Shown here one piece after another: positions 17,911-27,301 of a stretch of 64,000 nucleotides of DNA. The stretch is from an uncultured Lachnospiraceae bacterium (lineage in GTDB: Bacteria > Bacillota > Clostridia > Lachnospirales > Lachnospiraceae). The stretch's first letter is position 1. Each line of letters opens with the position of its first letter. The stretch lies in contig CAJUQJ010000006.1 of NCBI GenBank assembly GCA_910588215.1, positions 1 to 64,000 on the forward strand. The letters are read 5' to 3'. The position numbers and the translations under genes are program-made. The notes below the pieces were generated by a model. That model searched no databases. It saw only the letters and a list, made by a program, of their open reading frames with translations, and was not told the DNA's origin.

Positions 17911-18041
17911 ACTCTCTTCCTCCTACCGTTTGGTCATATATGGCAACCCTTTACTCTTTCTCCCGGACTTCGTGCCATGCGCTTAGACCAGTACTTTGGC
18001 CTGAAAATCAACACCGCAACGGAGCAGTTGCCACAAGTGTT

Positions 18042-19643
18042 CTAAGTATACCACATCGAAGGGATTTTTTCAGTTTTATTTTGTGGATTCACGGGCCTGT
18101 TGTAACAGTTCAGCCATGAAATAATCTTCAGATTATGAATGATGAGAGCTGAATTGTTACGACCTGTTAGTCCAACTTTGTATCTTCCTTTTTCATGCGT
18201 GATCTCAAGCGGCTGCAGCGAATGCTGCGTGATCCGATACCCACTAGTCGTCAGGGATACGGTAAACTCCGCCGCCCCTCCCTTCACACAGGACTGTTCA
18301 TACTGAGCACTGACAAAATTACCGATAGAATAATAGACCAGCATCTCATGGCCGGCCTGATTTTGAAGGATCTCGAAGGGCTGGAGCGCATGAGGATGTG
18401 TCCCGACCACCACATCCACGCCGCTTTCCAGAAAGATCTGCGTCCATTTCTTCTGAAAGTCGTCGGGCTCCTCCTCATATTCCGTTCCCCAATGTACAAA
18501 TACGAGCACAATATCGCTCTCCCTCTTCGCTGCCTTCATTTCCTCCCGAATCCTGTCCTCATCCTCCAGCAGGTGTACCATATACGGAAACTCTTCTGGT
18601 ATTTTGATGCCGTTCGTTCCGTAAGTGTAATTGCACATCGCAAAGCGGATCCCATTTCTCACAATGATCTGGTAGGGCTGGTACGCCTGTTCTTCCTCGG
18701 TCTGTATGCCAAGGCAGGTCAATCCCTGTTCCTCAAAGAACTCTTTCGTAAACGATAGGCCTGCCACTCCCCTGTCCAGCGCATGATTGGTGCCGCAAGT
18801 CACCACGTCAAATCCGGCATTCACGATTGCTTCCCCTACCTGAACAGGCGTGCCGAATCTTGGATAGCCGCCGTACTTGGCCGGATCGTCGGTAAGCGGT
18901 GTCTCCTGGTTGATCACCGCCACATCATTCCTCGCGATCAATTCTGAGATATTATCATATAAAAAATCAAAATTCTCACCATTATGCAGACCATACCGAT
19001 AAATCGGTTCGTGGATCAGGTTATCTCCGAATACCACGAAAGACGCCTCCGTCTCTTCCTTTGTAAATCCCCAGGAAATCCAGAGCCAGCTGCTGATTTT
19101 ACCTGACACATCTGTCAGAAATAGGCGATTCCTGTCTGCACTATGTTCACCCGCTTCCCTCACTGAATCTGTCGGCAACGGAGAAATCCGTACTGACATC
19201 TCTGTCACATCCTGCCCGATATACGACGACATCCATCTTGGCTTCACCTTCCCCCGGCTGCATCGGTACACGTAAATATGCTGCGACCATTTCCGCTCAT
19301 CCTGCTCCACCCAGAACGGCTTACTCTCCCCGTATCTTCCGATCTTCCAGCAAAGCAGCAGCAGCTCTTCCTCCTGATTATGATCCACATCGCCGAACAA
19401 GATCTGCTGCACCTTCAGCTCCTTCGGGGAATCCCATATGACACTATCGTCACAAACCACCTCGACATGCCCATCCTTGAGCGTCGCGGCATACTGTCCC
19501 GTCTCGTCGTACACTGTCCCGTTCTCCCAGGAAACCCACCCGGGCAGGAACGTCCCTGCCCGCCAGAGCCCATAGAAAACGGCGCCGGTACAGACCAACG
19601 CCATTATCGTTATAATGCTTCTCCATGCAATCTTTTTGCTCAA
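18042..19643 (-). CDS. CapA-family (PGA_cap) metallophosphatase-like protein
   Basis: A 533-residue protein with an N-terminal membrane anchor (SIITIMALVCTGAVFYGLW) and an extracytoplasmic region. Residues about 35-175 form a separate beta-rich domain with DVDHNQEEELLLLCW, resembling FG-GAP/integrin-like repeat sequence. From about 200 on is the CapA/PgsA calcineurin-like domain with its usual landmarks: FGDNLIHEP, INQETPL, GTNHALDRG, FVHWGTEYEEEP and GTHPHALQP. CapA homologues act in polyglutamate capsule synthesis, but many single copies in Clostridia have no capsule operon, as here, so the substrate is unknown. The C-terminus (WLNCYNRPVNPQN...) extends past the family end. Confidence 0.88.
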   Translation of the reverse strand: MSKKIAWRSIITIMALVCTGAVFYGLWRAGTFLPGWVSWENGTVYDETGQYAATLKDGHVEVVCDDSVIWDSPKELKVQQILFGDVDHNQEEELLLLCWKIGRYGESKPFWVEQDERKWSQHIYVYRCSRGKVKPRWMSSYIGQDVTEMSVRISPLPTDSVREAGEHSADRNRLFLTDVSGKISSWLWISWGFTKEETEASFVVFGDNLIHEPIYRYGLHNGENFDFLYDNISELIARNDVAVINQETPLTDDPAKYGGYPRFGTPVQVGEAIVNAGFDVVTCGTNHALDRGVAGLSFTKEFFEEQGLTCLGIQTEEEQAYQPYQIIVRNGIRFAMCNYTYGTNGIKIPEEFPYMVHLLEDEDRIREEMKAAKRESDIVLVFVHWGTEYEEEPDDFQKKWTQIFLESGVDVVVGTHPHALQPFEILQNQAGHEMLVYYSIGNFVSAQYEQSCVKGGAAEFTVSLTTSGYRITQHSLQPLEITHEKGRYKVGLTGRNNSALIIHNLKIISWLNCYNRPVNPQNKTEKIPSMWYT

Positions 19644-19722
19644 AGTTCACACTTCCCATCATACCCTCAGTGAGGGTATCGTTATAGAAAACCGCAGATC
19701 GCCGCCATGCCACTACGGCGCA

Positions 19723-22038
19723 CTAATACTCATAGTCCCACCTGTAGCTCTTTGTCCACTCCGGCTTCTCCACCGGATTATCAAAGTTATAGGTTCCGTC
19801 TTCCCCCTGTATCGCGCCGATCATCTGCTGCCATTTGCTGTCCGTCAAACGATCCTCCATAGGCCATCTGAACTGATAGAAAGAGTACACACTGCCTCTT
19901 GCTATCTTCAACTTACCGTCCACCTTCACGATCACATAGATCAAAGAAGGGACATCCGTAGCTGCTTCCAGCACTTCCCCGTTGGGATCGGTGGCAATAT
20001 CCACCACCACCGCCGCCGGAAATTCCTGCGCTTCGACACTTTCTTCTCTGCCGCTCTCTTCTTTGACCGACTCATACCAGAAATGCTCAATATTGCCGCC
20101 ATAATTCCGGATAAACTCGTATTCCTCGTCTGTCAGCACCTCATCCCGCAGCTCTTTCATCGAAATCTCCAGCAGCTGGCCGGCCATATATGACAGTCGC
20201 GTCAGGTTCTCTTCCTCGGCATCGCCAAGCATTCCATACTGCTTAAGGCCTTGTGCCGTCTTGTCAGTCAAATCCACAAAGCGGGCGTAGACAACAGGTT
20301 CCGGCTCCACATAGCCTCTGTCATCCGGTTCCTGCTCGTAGCCGCCGCCACCCATCTCCGCCAGCACCTGTTTCGTATACAGTACCGTATCATGCTTCAG
20401 TTCCGTGAAACTCCCCGCAAAGCATTCCAGATCCTTCTTCTGCCACTCCTCGCTCTGCATGAACATCGGGTAACCCTCACCCTTCACCTCCAGCAGCGGC
20501 CGCAGCGTGTTCAACCAACCGGCATACAAACTGGCCGACCACAGCGCCTCCTTCTCCTGGGAAAGCGACTCCCGCAGCCTGGTCATATTCTCCGAATAGC
20601 CCGCATACTCCGCAGCACCGTTCTCCTCCAGGATCCGCAGAGCCAGATCGCTGCCAAGCGCCGCCGGTACGTCCAATACATCAGGCAGCATACGCTTATC
20701 CCCGTTCCCGTTCTCCCGGACTTCACTGAAGATCAGCTTCTGCATGATCGCTCCGTCGATGGTGAAACGCTGTCCCATAAATCGGAACCCCAGGATCTCA
20801 TTGTCCTCCCCTTCCCCGATCGGCACGGAATTGATCTGCGGCGGTGCAAGGGTTCCCGTTATCTCATGAAAACGCGTAAACGCATCTGTATTCCCGGCCA
20901 GGTCTTCCACCTTCACACCGTCGCCGTAAACTTCTGCGATCACAGGCTCATAGTCGCACACGCCCAGGTCGTCACTGGCTCCTGCAAAAAAGCTTGTCAC
21001 GGCGTAGATCGATTCCCAAAGCCCATAGGCCTCCTCATCATCCGAGAGCGCCTGCGAGATCAAAAGCGCGCTTCTGTCAAGTTCCTCATTGCGCTGTTCA
21101 AAGTGAATGCGCCCATACCACATCATCGCCTTAAAATACCGCTCCAGCTCATCGTCCCCTTCATAATATCCACGGGGTATATACTGGGTATAATCCTCCA
21201 TCTCCCCCGTGATCTGAGACTCACTGATCATATCGGCCCTCCCGATGCAGTCAAGTTCATACTGCGTCAGATCGGCCGCCTCTTCATTTATGACAGTGCT
21301 GTCATCCAAAAGTTTCATTCCCACATTGAAAAAGGCAACATTGCGTTTTGCCGCACTTTCCCACTCGCTGCCTTTTAATTTCTCATACTGCGCCACACTG
21401 TCGTCAAGCATCCTGCTGCTCAGCTCATATATGTTTTCTGACAGATATGTCTTTTCTATATTTTTCAAAAGATAGCTGAAATACAGATGATAGGTATGCA
21501 TCAGAGAATCCACCGTCACGAAATGAGCAATCTGCTCATACCGGTCGATCTCATAGATCTGGAAGAACTCCCTCTCGGCCGCTCCGCATACCACGAATCC
21601 GTTCTCCGCCAGCATCTCCTTCATCGCATCATCCAGATAAAACTGCCACAGATTATCGATATTACTCAAGTCCGGCTCCACCGTGTAGGGTTCTACACCA
21701 GGCGTCACCCCCAACGCCGCCAAATCCGTGGCTGCAGGATCAGAACCCGCAAACAGCTGCGGACGGTTTCCTGCCTCTACACCTGCACTCGCTGTGCTGT
21801 CAGCGTCTTCCCCGCCGTCTGTACCCGCTGCGCTATCCGTATCGCCTGCATCTTCCGTACCCGCTGCACGCTCGTTCTCTTCATGATCCGCCCCAGAACC
21901 CCTGCTGCTTACCCCCTCTGTCTGCCCGGCGCACGCACCTAGCGCTCCGGCAAGAAATACTCCCGCCACAAAAACTGCTGCTTTTCTTCTTATTTCATTT
22001 ATTCTGTTCCTGTACAATCCCTTATCCCCCTTTGCCAT
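19723..22038 (-). CDS. DUF3160 lipoprotein
   Basis: A 771-residue exported lipoprotein with leader AAVFVAGVFLAGALGAC (lipobox Cys at about residue 36). A low-complexity acidic Gly/Ala/Asp spacer follows, then a large DUF3160 domain (about 120-760) recognised by FLDDAMKEMLAENGFVV, HFVTVDSLMHTYHLYFSYLL and the long helical core. DUF3160 proteins occur on the surface of many clostridia; no activity is established. It ends about 80 bp before the next minus-strand gene (CapA family) and may be cotranscribed with it. Confidence 0.88.
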   Translation of the reverse strand: MAKGDKGLYRNRINEIRRKAAVFVAGVFLAGALGACAGQTEGVSSRGSGADHEENERAAGTEDAGDTDSAAGTDGGEDADSTASAGVEAGNRPQLFAGSDPAATDLAALGVTPGVEPYTVEPDLSNIDNLWQFYLDDAMKEMLAENGFVVCGAAEREFFQIYEIDRYEQIAHFVTVDSLMHTYHLYFSYLLKNIEKTYLSENIYELSSRMLDDSVAQYEKLKGSEWESAAKRNVAFFNVGMKLLDDSTVINEEAADLTQYELDCIGRADMISESQITGEMEDYTQYIPRGYYEGDDELERYFKAMMWYGRIHFEQRNEELDRSALLISQALSDDEEAYGLWESIYAVTSFFAGASDDLGVCDYEPVIAEVYGDGVKVEDLAGNTDAFTRFHEITGTLAPPQINSVPIGEGEDNEILGFRFMGQRFTIDGAIMQKLIFSEVRENGNGDKRMLPDVLDVPAALGSDLALRILEENGAAEYAGYSENMTRLRESLSQEKEALWSASLYAGWLNTLRPLLEVKGEGYPMFMQSEEWQKKDLECFAGSFTELKHDTVLYTKQVLAEMGGGGYEQEPDDRGYVEPEPVVYARFVDLTDKTAQGLKQYGMLGDAEEENLTRLSYMAGQLLEISMKELRDEVLTDEEYEFIRNYGGNIEHFWYESVKEESGREESVEAQEFPAAVVVDIATDPNGEVLEAATDVPSLIYVIVKVDGKLKIARGSVYSFYQFRWPMEDRLTDSKWQQMIGAIQGEDGTYNFDNPVEKPEWTKSYRWDYEY

Positions 22039-22205
22039 CCTGTCGGTTATCTCAATTTCCTGGCATTCCGTACTTGAGGTTCCTGTTTAAATCATCCAGG
22101 TATGGAGTACTGGTATCATTATATCACAGTAAGACATCTACAGAAAGACGAAAAATTCTTAAGAATTTCAAATCGGGGACGGGCACCGCAAACTGCAACG
22201 CCGGT

Positions 22206-22724
22206 CTAATACATGATCCGCACATCCTTCTCATTGGAAGGATTTACCAGTACCGTCACCTCCTCCACTTCTATGGCCTCACAGGAGACCAGCCTGCCTT
22301 CTTTGAGGTTGCTTAAGATCACATTTTTTGCTTCCATCATCATCTCCATATCATCCCCCGAGTCTTTCCAGTACCAGCCAAAATCAATCCTTCCCTCTTC
22401 CTCTTCCCACTGCGCAAAGGGTTCCACACGCTTCGCATTATAGGTCACGCTGAAACGCGCCGTATTCCTGGGAACACTGCTGTCCACCACGATCCTGGTG
22501 GATCTGCGGTTGTAGGAGCCGATCACACCGAAAATATTCAACCTGTCTTCCTCCGGTTCAAACTCTACATCGATTTCATCCGTCCTCATATCAGGCTCAC
22601 CCAGAATATGCTTTCCACCATAAACCAATCCGTCCAGTTCCGTAAAGATCAGTCCTGAGCCGATACCGCACAGCAGTACGCCAAGACAAAATACAATGAT
22701 CGATATTTTATGTAGTCTGCTCAT
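22206..22724 (-). CDS. Membrane-anchored partner of the PadR/DUF1700 module
   Basis: A 172-residue protein with one N-terminal membrane segment (about 6-28, ISIIVFCLGVLLCGIGSGLIF). The outside beta-rich domain resembles a short DUF4097/adhesin-like beta-helix, inferred from strands such as DRLNIFGVIGSYNRRSTRIVVDSS. The ATG at 22724 is used because the DUF1700 gene ends at 22708 (17-bp overlap); the ORF upstream of it is out of context. Third gene of the padR operon. A cell-envelope stress role by association only. Confidence 0.65.
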   Translation of the reverse strand: MSRLHKISIIVFCLGVLLCGIGSGLIFTELDGLVYGGKHILGEPDMRTDEIDVEFEPEEDRLNIFGVIGSYNRRSTRIVVDSSVPRNTARFSVTYNAKRVEPFAQWEEEEGRIDFGWYWKDSGDDMEMMMEAKNVILSNLKEGRLVSCEAIEVEEVTVLVNPSNEKDVRIMY

Positions 22725-23805
22725 AATGCACCTCCCTGTTACTCTTTTCTTTCCGACTGCTGCCATTCGCCCTTTTATTCGGTATCATCATCCCAAAGGC
22801 TCCGGCCGCAAGCGCGCCAAAGCACAACATTCCGCCCAGACCCAGTACTAAGATCCCCATAAAAGAGTACCCACTACACATAAGGACTACCATAGCGCCG
22901 ATTCCCATCAATAGGATCATGGCCATACCCGCGCACAACAGCGAAAACAGCAACCACCCCATATTCCAAAACAGCCTCAGCCAGAAAATACAACAGTCCA
23001 GAAACCATTTCCATACCATGACCGTGCCCCGGCCTATCGTCCCGGAAAACTCTCCCATAATGCCCTTCCCTTTCTCTTTCGTTCTTATTCTTGTATCCTT
23101 CCTTTTCCCTTGCAGGCTTCCGCCTTTCCCACGCAAGGCACTGCCGTGGTCTCCGGCGGACATGCCGCCTGAACTATTTCTACTGATCTCTGCAGACCAG
23201 GCACCTGCGTCGCAGACAAGCCCTCCGGCAAATCCATCACCTGTATCCGCTCCTCCAACAGATTGGCCGCTCATGCCTTCTTCACCAACTCCCACGAGTG
23301 TATCCTGCGGCTCATTCAGTTCCCGATTCCGGTCAAAAAGTTGGCTGCACCCTTCACGGATTCGGTCAAAACCGTTCCTGATCCACTTCGCCGTACCGGA
23401 AAATACCTGATAGAACCATCTGCCCATACGCCGGAAAATGCCTTCACTCACTTCCTCTTCTTTCTGTCCCACACCGGCTTCCAAAACGCCGTTCTTATTC
23501 TTGTCCGACCCCTGCAGCCCTGTACCGCCGGCATACCTGTGGGACGCCGCCGGCCAGATTCCCCGCCGCCCTACAGACATCGCATGCTTAGAATCCACAT
23601 GATAGGCCGCCAGAATCTCCGCCGCCAGCTCCTTCACAGATCCAAAATCCCGAATCGCTTCTTCCTCACTCAATCCTTTCTGCATCTTCATATCTATGTG
23701 CTGGGCATATTCCGCCAGAATGTCTTCCTGTTCCTGCTCTTCCAAAACACTGAGATATTCCCGCAGCTCATTCAAAAACTTCTCCTTATTCCTGTCTACC
23801 ACCAT
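22708..23805 (-). CDS. DUF1700/HAAS-domain membrane protein
   Basis: A protein of about 365 residues. Residues 1-80 match the HAAS/DUF1700 helical domain (FLNELREYLSVLEEQEQEDI, then EEEAIRDFGSVKELAAEIL), which in known systems pairs with PadR-type regulators. A long Gly/Ser/Arg-rich middle of about 180 residues follows, unusual for the family. Three membrane segments lie at the C-terminus (LRLFWNMGWLLFSLLC, AMILLMGIGAMVVLMC, GILVLGLGGMLCFGALAAG). The start at 23805 follows padR by 20 bp and avoids an in-frame extension into padR. It overlaps the next gene by 17 bp, so translation is likely coupled. Confidence 0.8.
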   Translation of the reverse strand: MVVDRNKEKFLNELREYLSVLEEQEQEDILAEYAQHIDMKMQKGLSEEEAIRDFGSVKELAAEILAAYHVDSKHAMSVGRRGIWPAASHRYAGGTGLQGSDKNKNGVLEAGVGQKEEEVSEGIFRRMGRWFYQVFSGTAKWIRNGFDRIREGCSQLFDRNRELNEPQDTLVGVGEEGMSGQSVGGADTGDGFAGGLVCDAGAWSAEISRNSSGGMSAGDHGSALRGKGGSLQGKRKDTRIRTKEKGKGIMGEFSGTIGRGTVMVWKWFLDCCIFWLRLFWNMGWLLFSLLCAGMAMILLMGIGAMVVLMCSGYSFMGILVLGLGGMLCFGALAAGAFGMMIPNKRANGSSRKEKSNREVHYEQTT

Positions 23806-23825
23806 TCTAATACCATTCCTTTCCC

Positions 23826-24146
23826 TCAGCTTTCTTCTTCCCCTCTGATAAATCCGTTGACCCTGTCCTGAAATTCCTTCCATTCTGCCGTCAGCTTCTC
23901 CAGATACAGAATGCCGGCCGCCGTCAAATGATAATACTTCCTGGGAGGGCCCTCGGACGACTCCCGCAGATAAGTCTCGAAATAATGCTCGTTGGTGAGT
24001 CGTTTCAGCAGCGGATAGATAGTACCCTCATTCACATCAATGACCTCCGAGACCTCCTCGACAAGCTCATATCCGTACATATCCTTTCGCCGCACGGATT
24101 CCAGAACGATCAGTTCCAGCACTCCTTTTTTAAATTGTGGATTCAT
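23826..24146 (-). CDS. PadR family transcriptional regulator
   Basis: A 106-residue winged-helix repressor. PadR landmarks are the N-terminus FKKGVLELIVLESVRRKDMYGYEL, the wing NEGTIYPLLKRL and the tail PPRKYYHLTAAGILYLEKL. The ATG at 24146 has GGGGGACTGTT before it and removes ten residues of an upstream extension. It heads an operon with the DUF1700 and membrane-partner genes, the usual self-regulated arrangement; the inducer is unknown. Foldback copy 3 ends 35 bp from its start, so its promoter lies in or beside that element. Confidence 0.92.
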   Translation of the reverse strand: MNPQFKKGVLELIVLESVRRKDMYGYELVEEVSEVIDVNEGTIYPLLKRLTNEHYFETYLRESSEGPPRKYYHLTAAGILYLEKLTAEWKEFQDRVNGFIRGEEES

Positions 24147-24180
24147 AACAGTCCCCCATTCTTGCTCAACCTGCAATTAT

Positions 24181-24283
24181 TATAGTTAACGACATTAGAA
24201 ATTTCGTTTTCGGCATTGCAGGAGCTGCCGTATATGGCTCCTGCAAGAGACGGAAACAGAAATTTGTTATGTCGTTTACTATA
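24181..24283. repeat. 103-bp foldback (MITE-like) repeat, copy 3
   Basis: Opposite orientation to copies 1 and 2: it starts TATAGTTAACGACATTAGAA and ends TTATGTCGTTTACTATA. The central stem TGCAGGAGC / GCTCCTGCA is perfect in this copy. It lies directly in front of padR, and its outer TA pairs abut A+T-rich DNA. Confidence 0.85.
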
Positions 24284-24433
24284 ACTATAGGGCGCAAGCA
24301 CAAATTTGTGTCTGAACTTATGCAGACCGTGAAACAATCTTCCATCTTCTCCTGTAATCCCTCTTCTGGTATTAGATTAAACCCACTACTATGTAATGTC
24401 AAGTACTAATTTCTTTAAGATAGTCTTAAAATG

Positions 24434-24463
24434 AAAAAGAATCCTGTCTACAGGATTCTTTTT
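24434..24463 (-). terminator. Rho-independent terminator of the ABC-2 exporter operon
   Basis: A 13-bp perfect stem AAAAAGAATCCTG / CAGGATTCTTTTT with loop tcta, ending in a T5 run on either strand. It starts 11 bp after the stop codon of the last exporter gene, so it is placed to end that operon. It may also work for reads from the padR side. Confidence 0.85.
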
Positions 24464-24473
24464 CATTGCTCTA

Positions 24474-25268
24474 CTACATCCGCGCCTCCATCAGACTACT
24501 GGAAGCATACCTTCGCAGACCACGATAGAACACCATCGCCGCAACCGCCGACAGCAGACAGGCATACCCCAGCACTGTGAAAAACATACCGGCATCAAAC
24601 CTGACCAGGATATGCACCGGGTGATAGACTATCATCCCCACCGGCATGATAAAATACAACAAGAATCTGGAGATCCCCTGAAATATCCCGTCAGGATAGG
24701 TGGCAAAACTAATAAGCCCCATTACCATCTCCCCCGAAAGCATCTCCACCCGCACAAACCAGAATGCCAAGCTCCCCAGAAACAGCGCAAATGCCGTCAG
24801 AATGATCATCCCCGTCACCACAAACAACAGACTAAACAGAAATCCTCTCACACCAAGTCCGCACACCGCCAACAAGATCAAGCCATATAACAGATCGCCT
24901 ATCGCCGAGATATTCGTAGAGGACGTCATCACACCGAGCAGCACATTCTTCGGCTGCACCAGATAGGAATCCAGCTTTCCGCTGACGATCAGTTCTGGGA
25001 GGGAATAGACCCTGGCGAACAGAATGTGTGATAACCCGAAAGAGGCCGCCATCAGTCCCCACAACAGCATAACTTCCCGCATAGTATAACCTCCGATATC
25101 CTCCCGCAGCCGGAACAGAACAAACCACTGGATCAGAATAGACGCATTGTTCAGTATCATAAAAGTGACATTCATCAGAAATGTTACCTTGTTGAGCATT
25201 TCCCGCATGATATTATATTTCACGGACAACATGCACACCAGTATCTGATTTTTAACCACCGTTAACAT
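24474..25268 (-). CDS. ABC-2 type permease, second subunit
   Basis: A 264-residue membrane protein with six predicted segments, ABC-2 permease type (COG3694/COG4587 group). It lies next to its partner permease (16-bp overlap; ATG at 25268) and the ATPase gene. Recognisable parts are MLNKVTFLMNVTFMILNNASILIQWFVLF and the LFARVYSLPELIVSGKLDSYL loop found in this pair type. With the ATPase it should form an exporter of the viologen/antibiotic-export kind; the substrate is unknown. Confidence 0.85.
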   Translation of the reverse strand: MLTVVKNQILVCMLSVKYNIMREMLNKVTFLMNVTFMILNNASILIQWFVLFRLREDIGGYTMREVMLLWGLMAASFGLSHILFARVYSLPELIVSGKLDSYLVQPKNVLLGVMTSSTNISAIGDLLYGLILLAVCGLGVRGFLFSLLFVVTGMIILTAFALFLGSLAFWFVRVEMLSGEMVMGLISFATYPDGIFQGISRFLLYFIMPVGMIVYHPVHILVRFDAGMFFTVLGYACLLSAVAAMVFYRGLRRYASSSLMEARM

Positions 25269-26130
25269 ACAGCTTCTTAACCCCCTTCCTGTATACAAAA
25301 AACATCAGCCCGCACCCGGCCGCCAGATATAACACTTGCGCCGCCAAGATCTCCACACATTTATCCGGCCGAAAATCCACGATCAGCTTGGCCGGTCCGT
25401 AACACACCGTGTAGATCGGCGTCAATTTGAAAAACGGCTGCAATGCCTGTGGAAAAATCTCTACCGGGAATATCGTACCCACTACTAACAGCAGCTTATC
25501 ATAAAGCCATTGGAACGGTGAGGCATCCTCGATCCAGAACGAAAGCAGGCTGATACAGATCTTAAACACTGCATTGATGGTCAGTCCCAGTATGATGCAA
25601 GCCGTCATCACCGGAACCGCAACAATCTTAAAGCCAGGCACCGGCCCCACCATCATAGTCCCGATCACCACTGCCAGCAGCGCATACATAGGCAGTCTGA
25701 CACTCCACTCTCCGGTGTATTTTGCCAGAATATACAGCGTATAGTGATAAGGCTTATTCATTAGATAGGCGATGTTGCCGCCCCGAATATCCGTTTTCAC
25801 CTGCCGCCCCACCGAACCGGCGTTAGAACCGAACCACATCATCTCTGTCATCATTACATACCAGATCATCTGCTCCTTAGAATACCCGGCGATCAACTCT
25901 CCGGGTGTCTGATATATATAATCCCAGAGCTTGATAAAAATAAAAATAAACACAAAATAGCCAAAAAACCCCAGCGCGATATTTGCCGCATATTGCAGGT
26001 TTTCCATCAACACCGAACGGTAGATCACCCCGTATTTGTGTCCCGGCAAGCAATACCTGCGCCCAATATACTTCTCTCTCTTTCCTAACACTCCTACATT
26101 TGCACCCGCATTTTTCTCCCGTCTTCTCAT
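25252..26130 (-). CDS. ABC-2 type permease, first subunit
   Basis: A 292-residue protein with six membrane segments after a basic N-terminal tail (about 40 residues). It shares the ABC-2 permease layout with its partner: an early segment (FGYFVFIFIFIKLWDYIYQTPGE) and the TDIRGGNIAYLMNKPYHYTLYIL loop. A strong GGAGGGGGCAGCAGG ribosome site precedes the ATG at 26130; a start at the later MENLQ is less likely. It lies 35 bp from the ATPase stop. Confidence 0.87.
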   Translation of the reverse strand: MRRREKNAGANVGVLGKREKYIGRRYCLPGHKYGVIYRSVLMENLQYAANIALGFFGYFVFIFIFIKLWDYIYQTPGELIAGYSKEQMIWYVMMTEMMWFGSNAGSVGRQVKTDIRGGNIAYLMNKPYHYTLYILAKYTGEWSVRLPMYALLAVVIGTMMVGPVPGFKIVAVPVMTACIILGLTINAVFKICISLLSFWIEDASPFQWLYDKLLLVVGTIFPVEIFPQALQPFFKLTPIYTVCYGPAKLIVDFRPDKCVEILAAQVLYLAAGCGLMFFVYRKGVKKLYVNGG

Positions 26131-26165
26131 CCTGCTGCCCCCTCCTTACCAATGCAAGTTTACTC

Positions 26166-27047
26166 TCACGAAGTCGCATCCTTTCCTTCCGCCTTGTAGA
26201 TCTCCATAATGATATTCTCCAGCGGCACATTGGAAATATTGACTTCCACCTGCGGAAGTGTTGTCTCCTCCTGCATCTTGACTTCTACGATCTTCTTATG
26301 CAGGTAATGATATTTCAAATGCTCCATGGAGTCGTCCAGCACGATCTGACCCGCATTCACAATGATGATCCGCTTGCAAAGCTTCTCGATATCCCCCACA
26401 TCATGGCTGGTCAGGAAGATCGTGGTATTGAACTCCCGGTTCATCTGTTTGATCAGAGAACGGACAGACTCCTTCACTACCGGATCCAAACCAATCGTCG
26501 GCTCATCCAGGAAGAGTACTTTCGGCTTATGAAGCAGAGACGCCACGATCTCACACCGTATCCGCTGCCCCAATGAGAGATTCCGCACCGGTGTATTGAT
26601 AAATCCCCCCAGTTCAAAGCGCTCCACCAGCTCCCCAATCCGTCGTTCCGTCTCCTTCTCCGGAATATCGTAGATCGCACCGAAGAAGCGGAAATTATCA
26701 TAGGGTGTCAGATGCGTCCAAAGCTGCTCCTTCTGCCCGAATACCGTCCCAATCTGATAGGCCAGCTGCCTGCGACGCTTCGCCGGATCGATGCCCAATA
26801 CCTCCACCCGTCCGCCGTCCGGATAAAGAATCCCTGTCAACATCTTGATCGTAGTACTCTTCCCAGCGCCGTTTGGCCCGATAAACGCCAGCATCTCTCC
26901 CTCGTCCACTCCAAAGGAAACCCCTCTTACCGCTTTGACCTCCTCCGTCTGCGGCCGCAGAATCGCCTGCACACTGCCCCGCATTCCCTTTTCCTTTCGC
27001 TTTACCCGAAATGTCTTCTCCAATTCTTTCACACTGATCGCCTGCAT
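26166..27047 (-). CDS. ABC transporter ATP-binding protein (COG4586 type)
   Basis: A 293-residue ATPase. Walker A GPNGAGKST, signature LSLGQRIRCE, Walker B VLFLDEPTIGLD and the H-loop LTSHDVGD are all present and intact. The C-terminal 60 residues (KYHYLHKKIVEVKMQEETTLPQ) form the regulatory tail of COG4586 proteins. The start is the ATG at 27047 (MQAISVKELEK), which fits the family N-terminus; an in-frame extension of 51 codons upstream runs through the attenuator and is unlikely to be translated. First gene of the exporter operon, probably controlled by the leader described at 27089-27301. Confidence 0.93.
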   Translation of the reverse strand: MQAISVKELEKTFRVKRKEKGMRGSVQAILRPQTEEVKAVRGVSFGVDEGEMLAFIGPNGAGKSTTIKMLTGILYPDGGRVEVLGIDPAKRRRQLAYQIGTVFGQKEQLWTHLTPYDNFRFFGAIYDIPEKETERRIGELVERFELGGFINTPVRNLSLGQRIRCEIVASLLHKPKVLFLDEPTIGLDPVVKESVRSLIKQMNREFNTTIFLTSHDVGDIEKLCKRIIIVNAGQIVLDDSMEHLKYHYLHKKIVEVKMQEETTLPQVEVNISNVPLENIIMEIYKAEGKDATS

Positions 27048-27088
27048 GACTCTTTCCTCCCTCACCAATCCTTCTTGAAAAGTAGAAC

Positions 27089-27143
27089 AAAAAAGAACCG
27101 CCCTGTTCCATACACCTATAAGGTGTATCTCCCATGCGGTTCT
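27089..27143 (-). terminator. Attenuator-type terminator before the ABC exporter operon
   Basis: On the minus strand AGAACCGC (27143-27136) pairs with GCGGTTCT (27102-27095), enclosing a second perfect 8-bp stem ATACACCT / AGGTGTAT. A T6 run follows directly (27094-27089). It lies 42 bp before the ATPase start and 395 bp after the carB stop, so it is better placed as an attenuator of the exporter than as the carB terminator. Confidence 0.75.
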
Positions 27144-27223
27144 CCTATCTGCAATCCTGATTCCCGCATAGCCAAATAAGACTTTCCGTCTTACGGCCAT
27201 GTGCCGGTCGGCTTCCGCCGCCC

Positions 27224-27301
27224 TCAGGCTGTGACCGTAATCTGAAAAATCTGCTGCATCAAAAACATGGCTATAAATAGAATCTGATCAATCTTACGCA
27301 T
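27224..27301 (-). CDS. Putative 25-residue leader peptide of the ABC exporter operon
   Basis: An ATG at 27301 preceded by GAGGACAGAGAGT opens a 25-codon reading frame: Met-Arg-Lys-Ile-Asp-Gln, then mostly I, L, F, M, A, Q, T and V, then TGA at 27224-27226. It is followed after 80 bp by the attenuator hairpin with its T6 run. This is the layout of ribosome-sensed attenuators that control drug-export or resistance genes. Whether it is translated and what stalls it is inference. Confidence 0.45.
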   Translation of the reverse strand: MRKIDQILFIAMFLMQQIFQITVTA

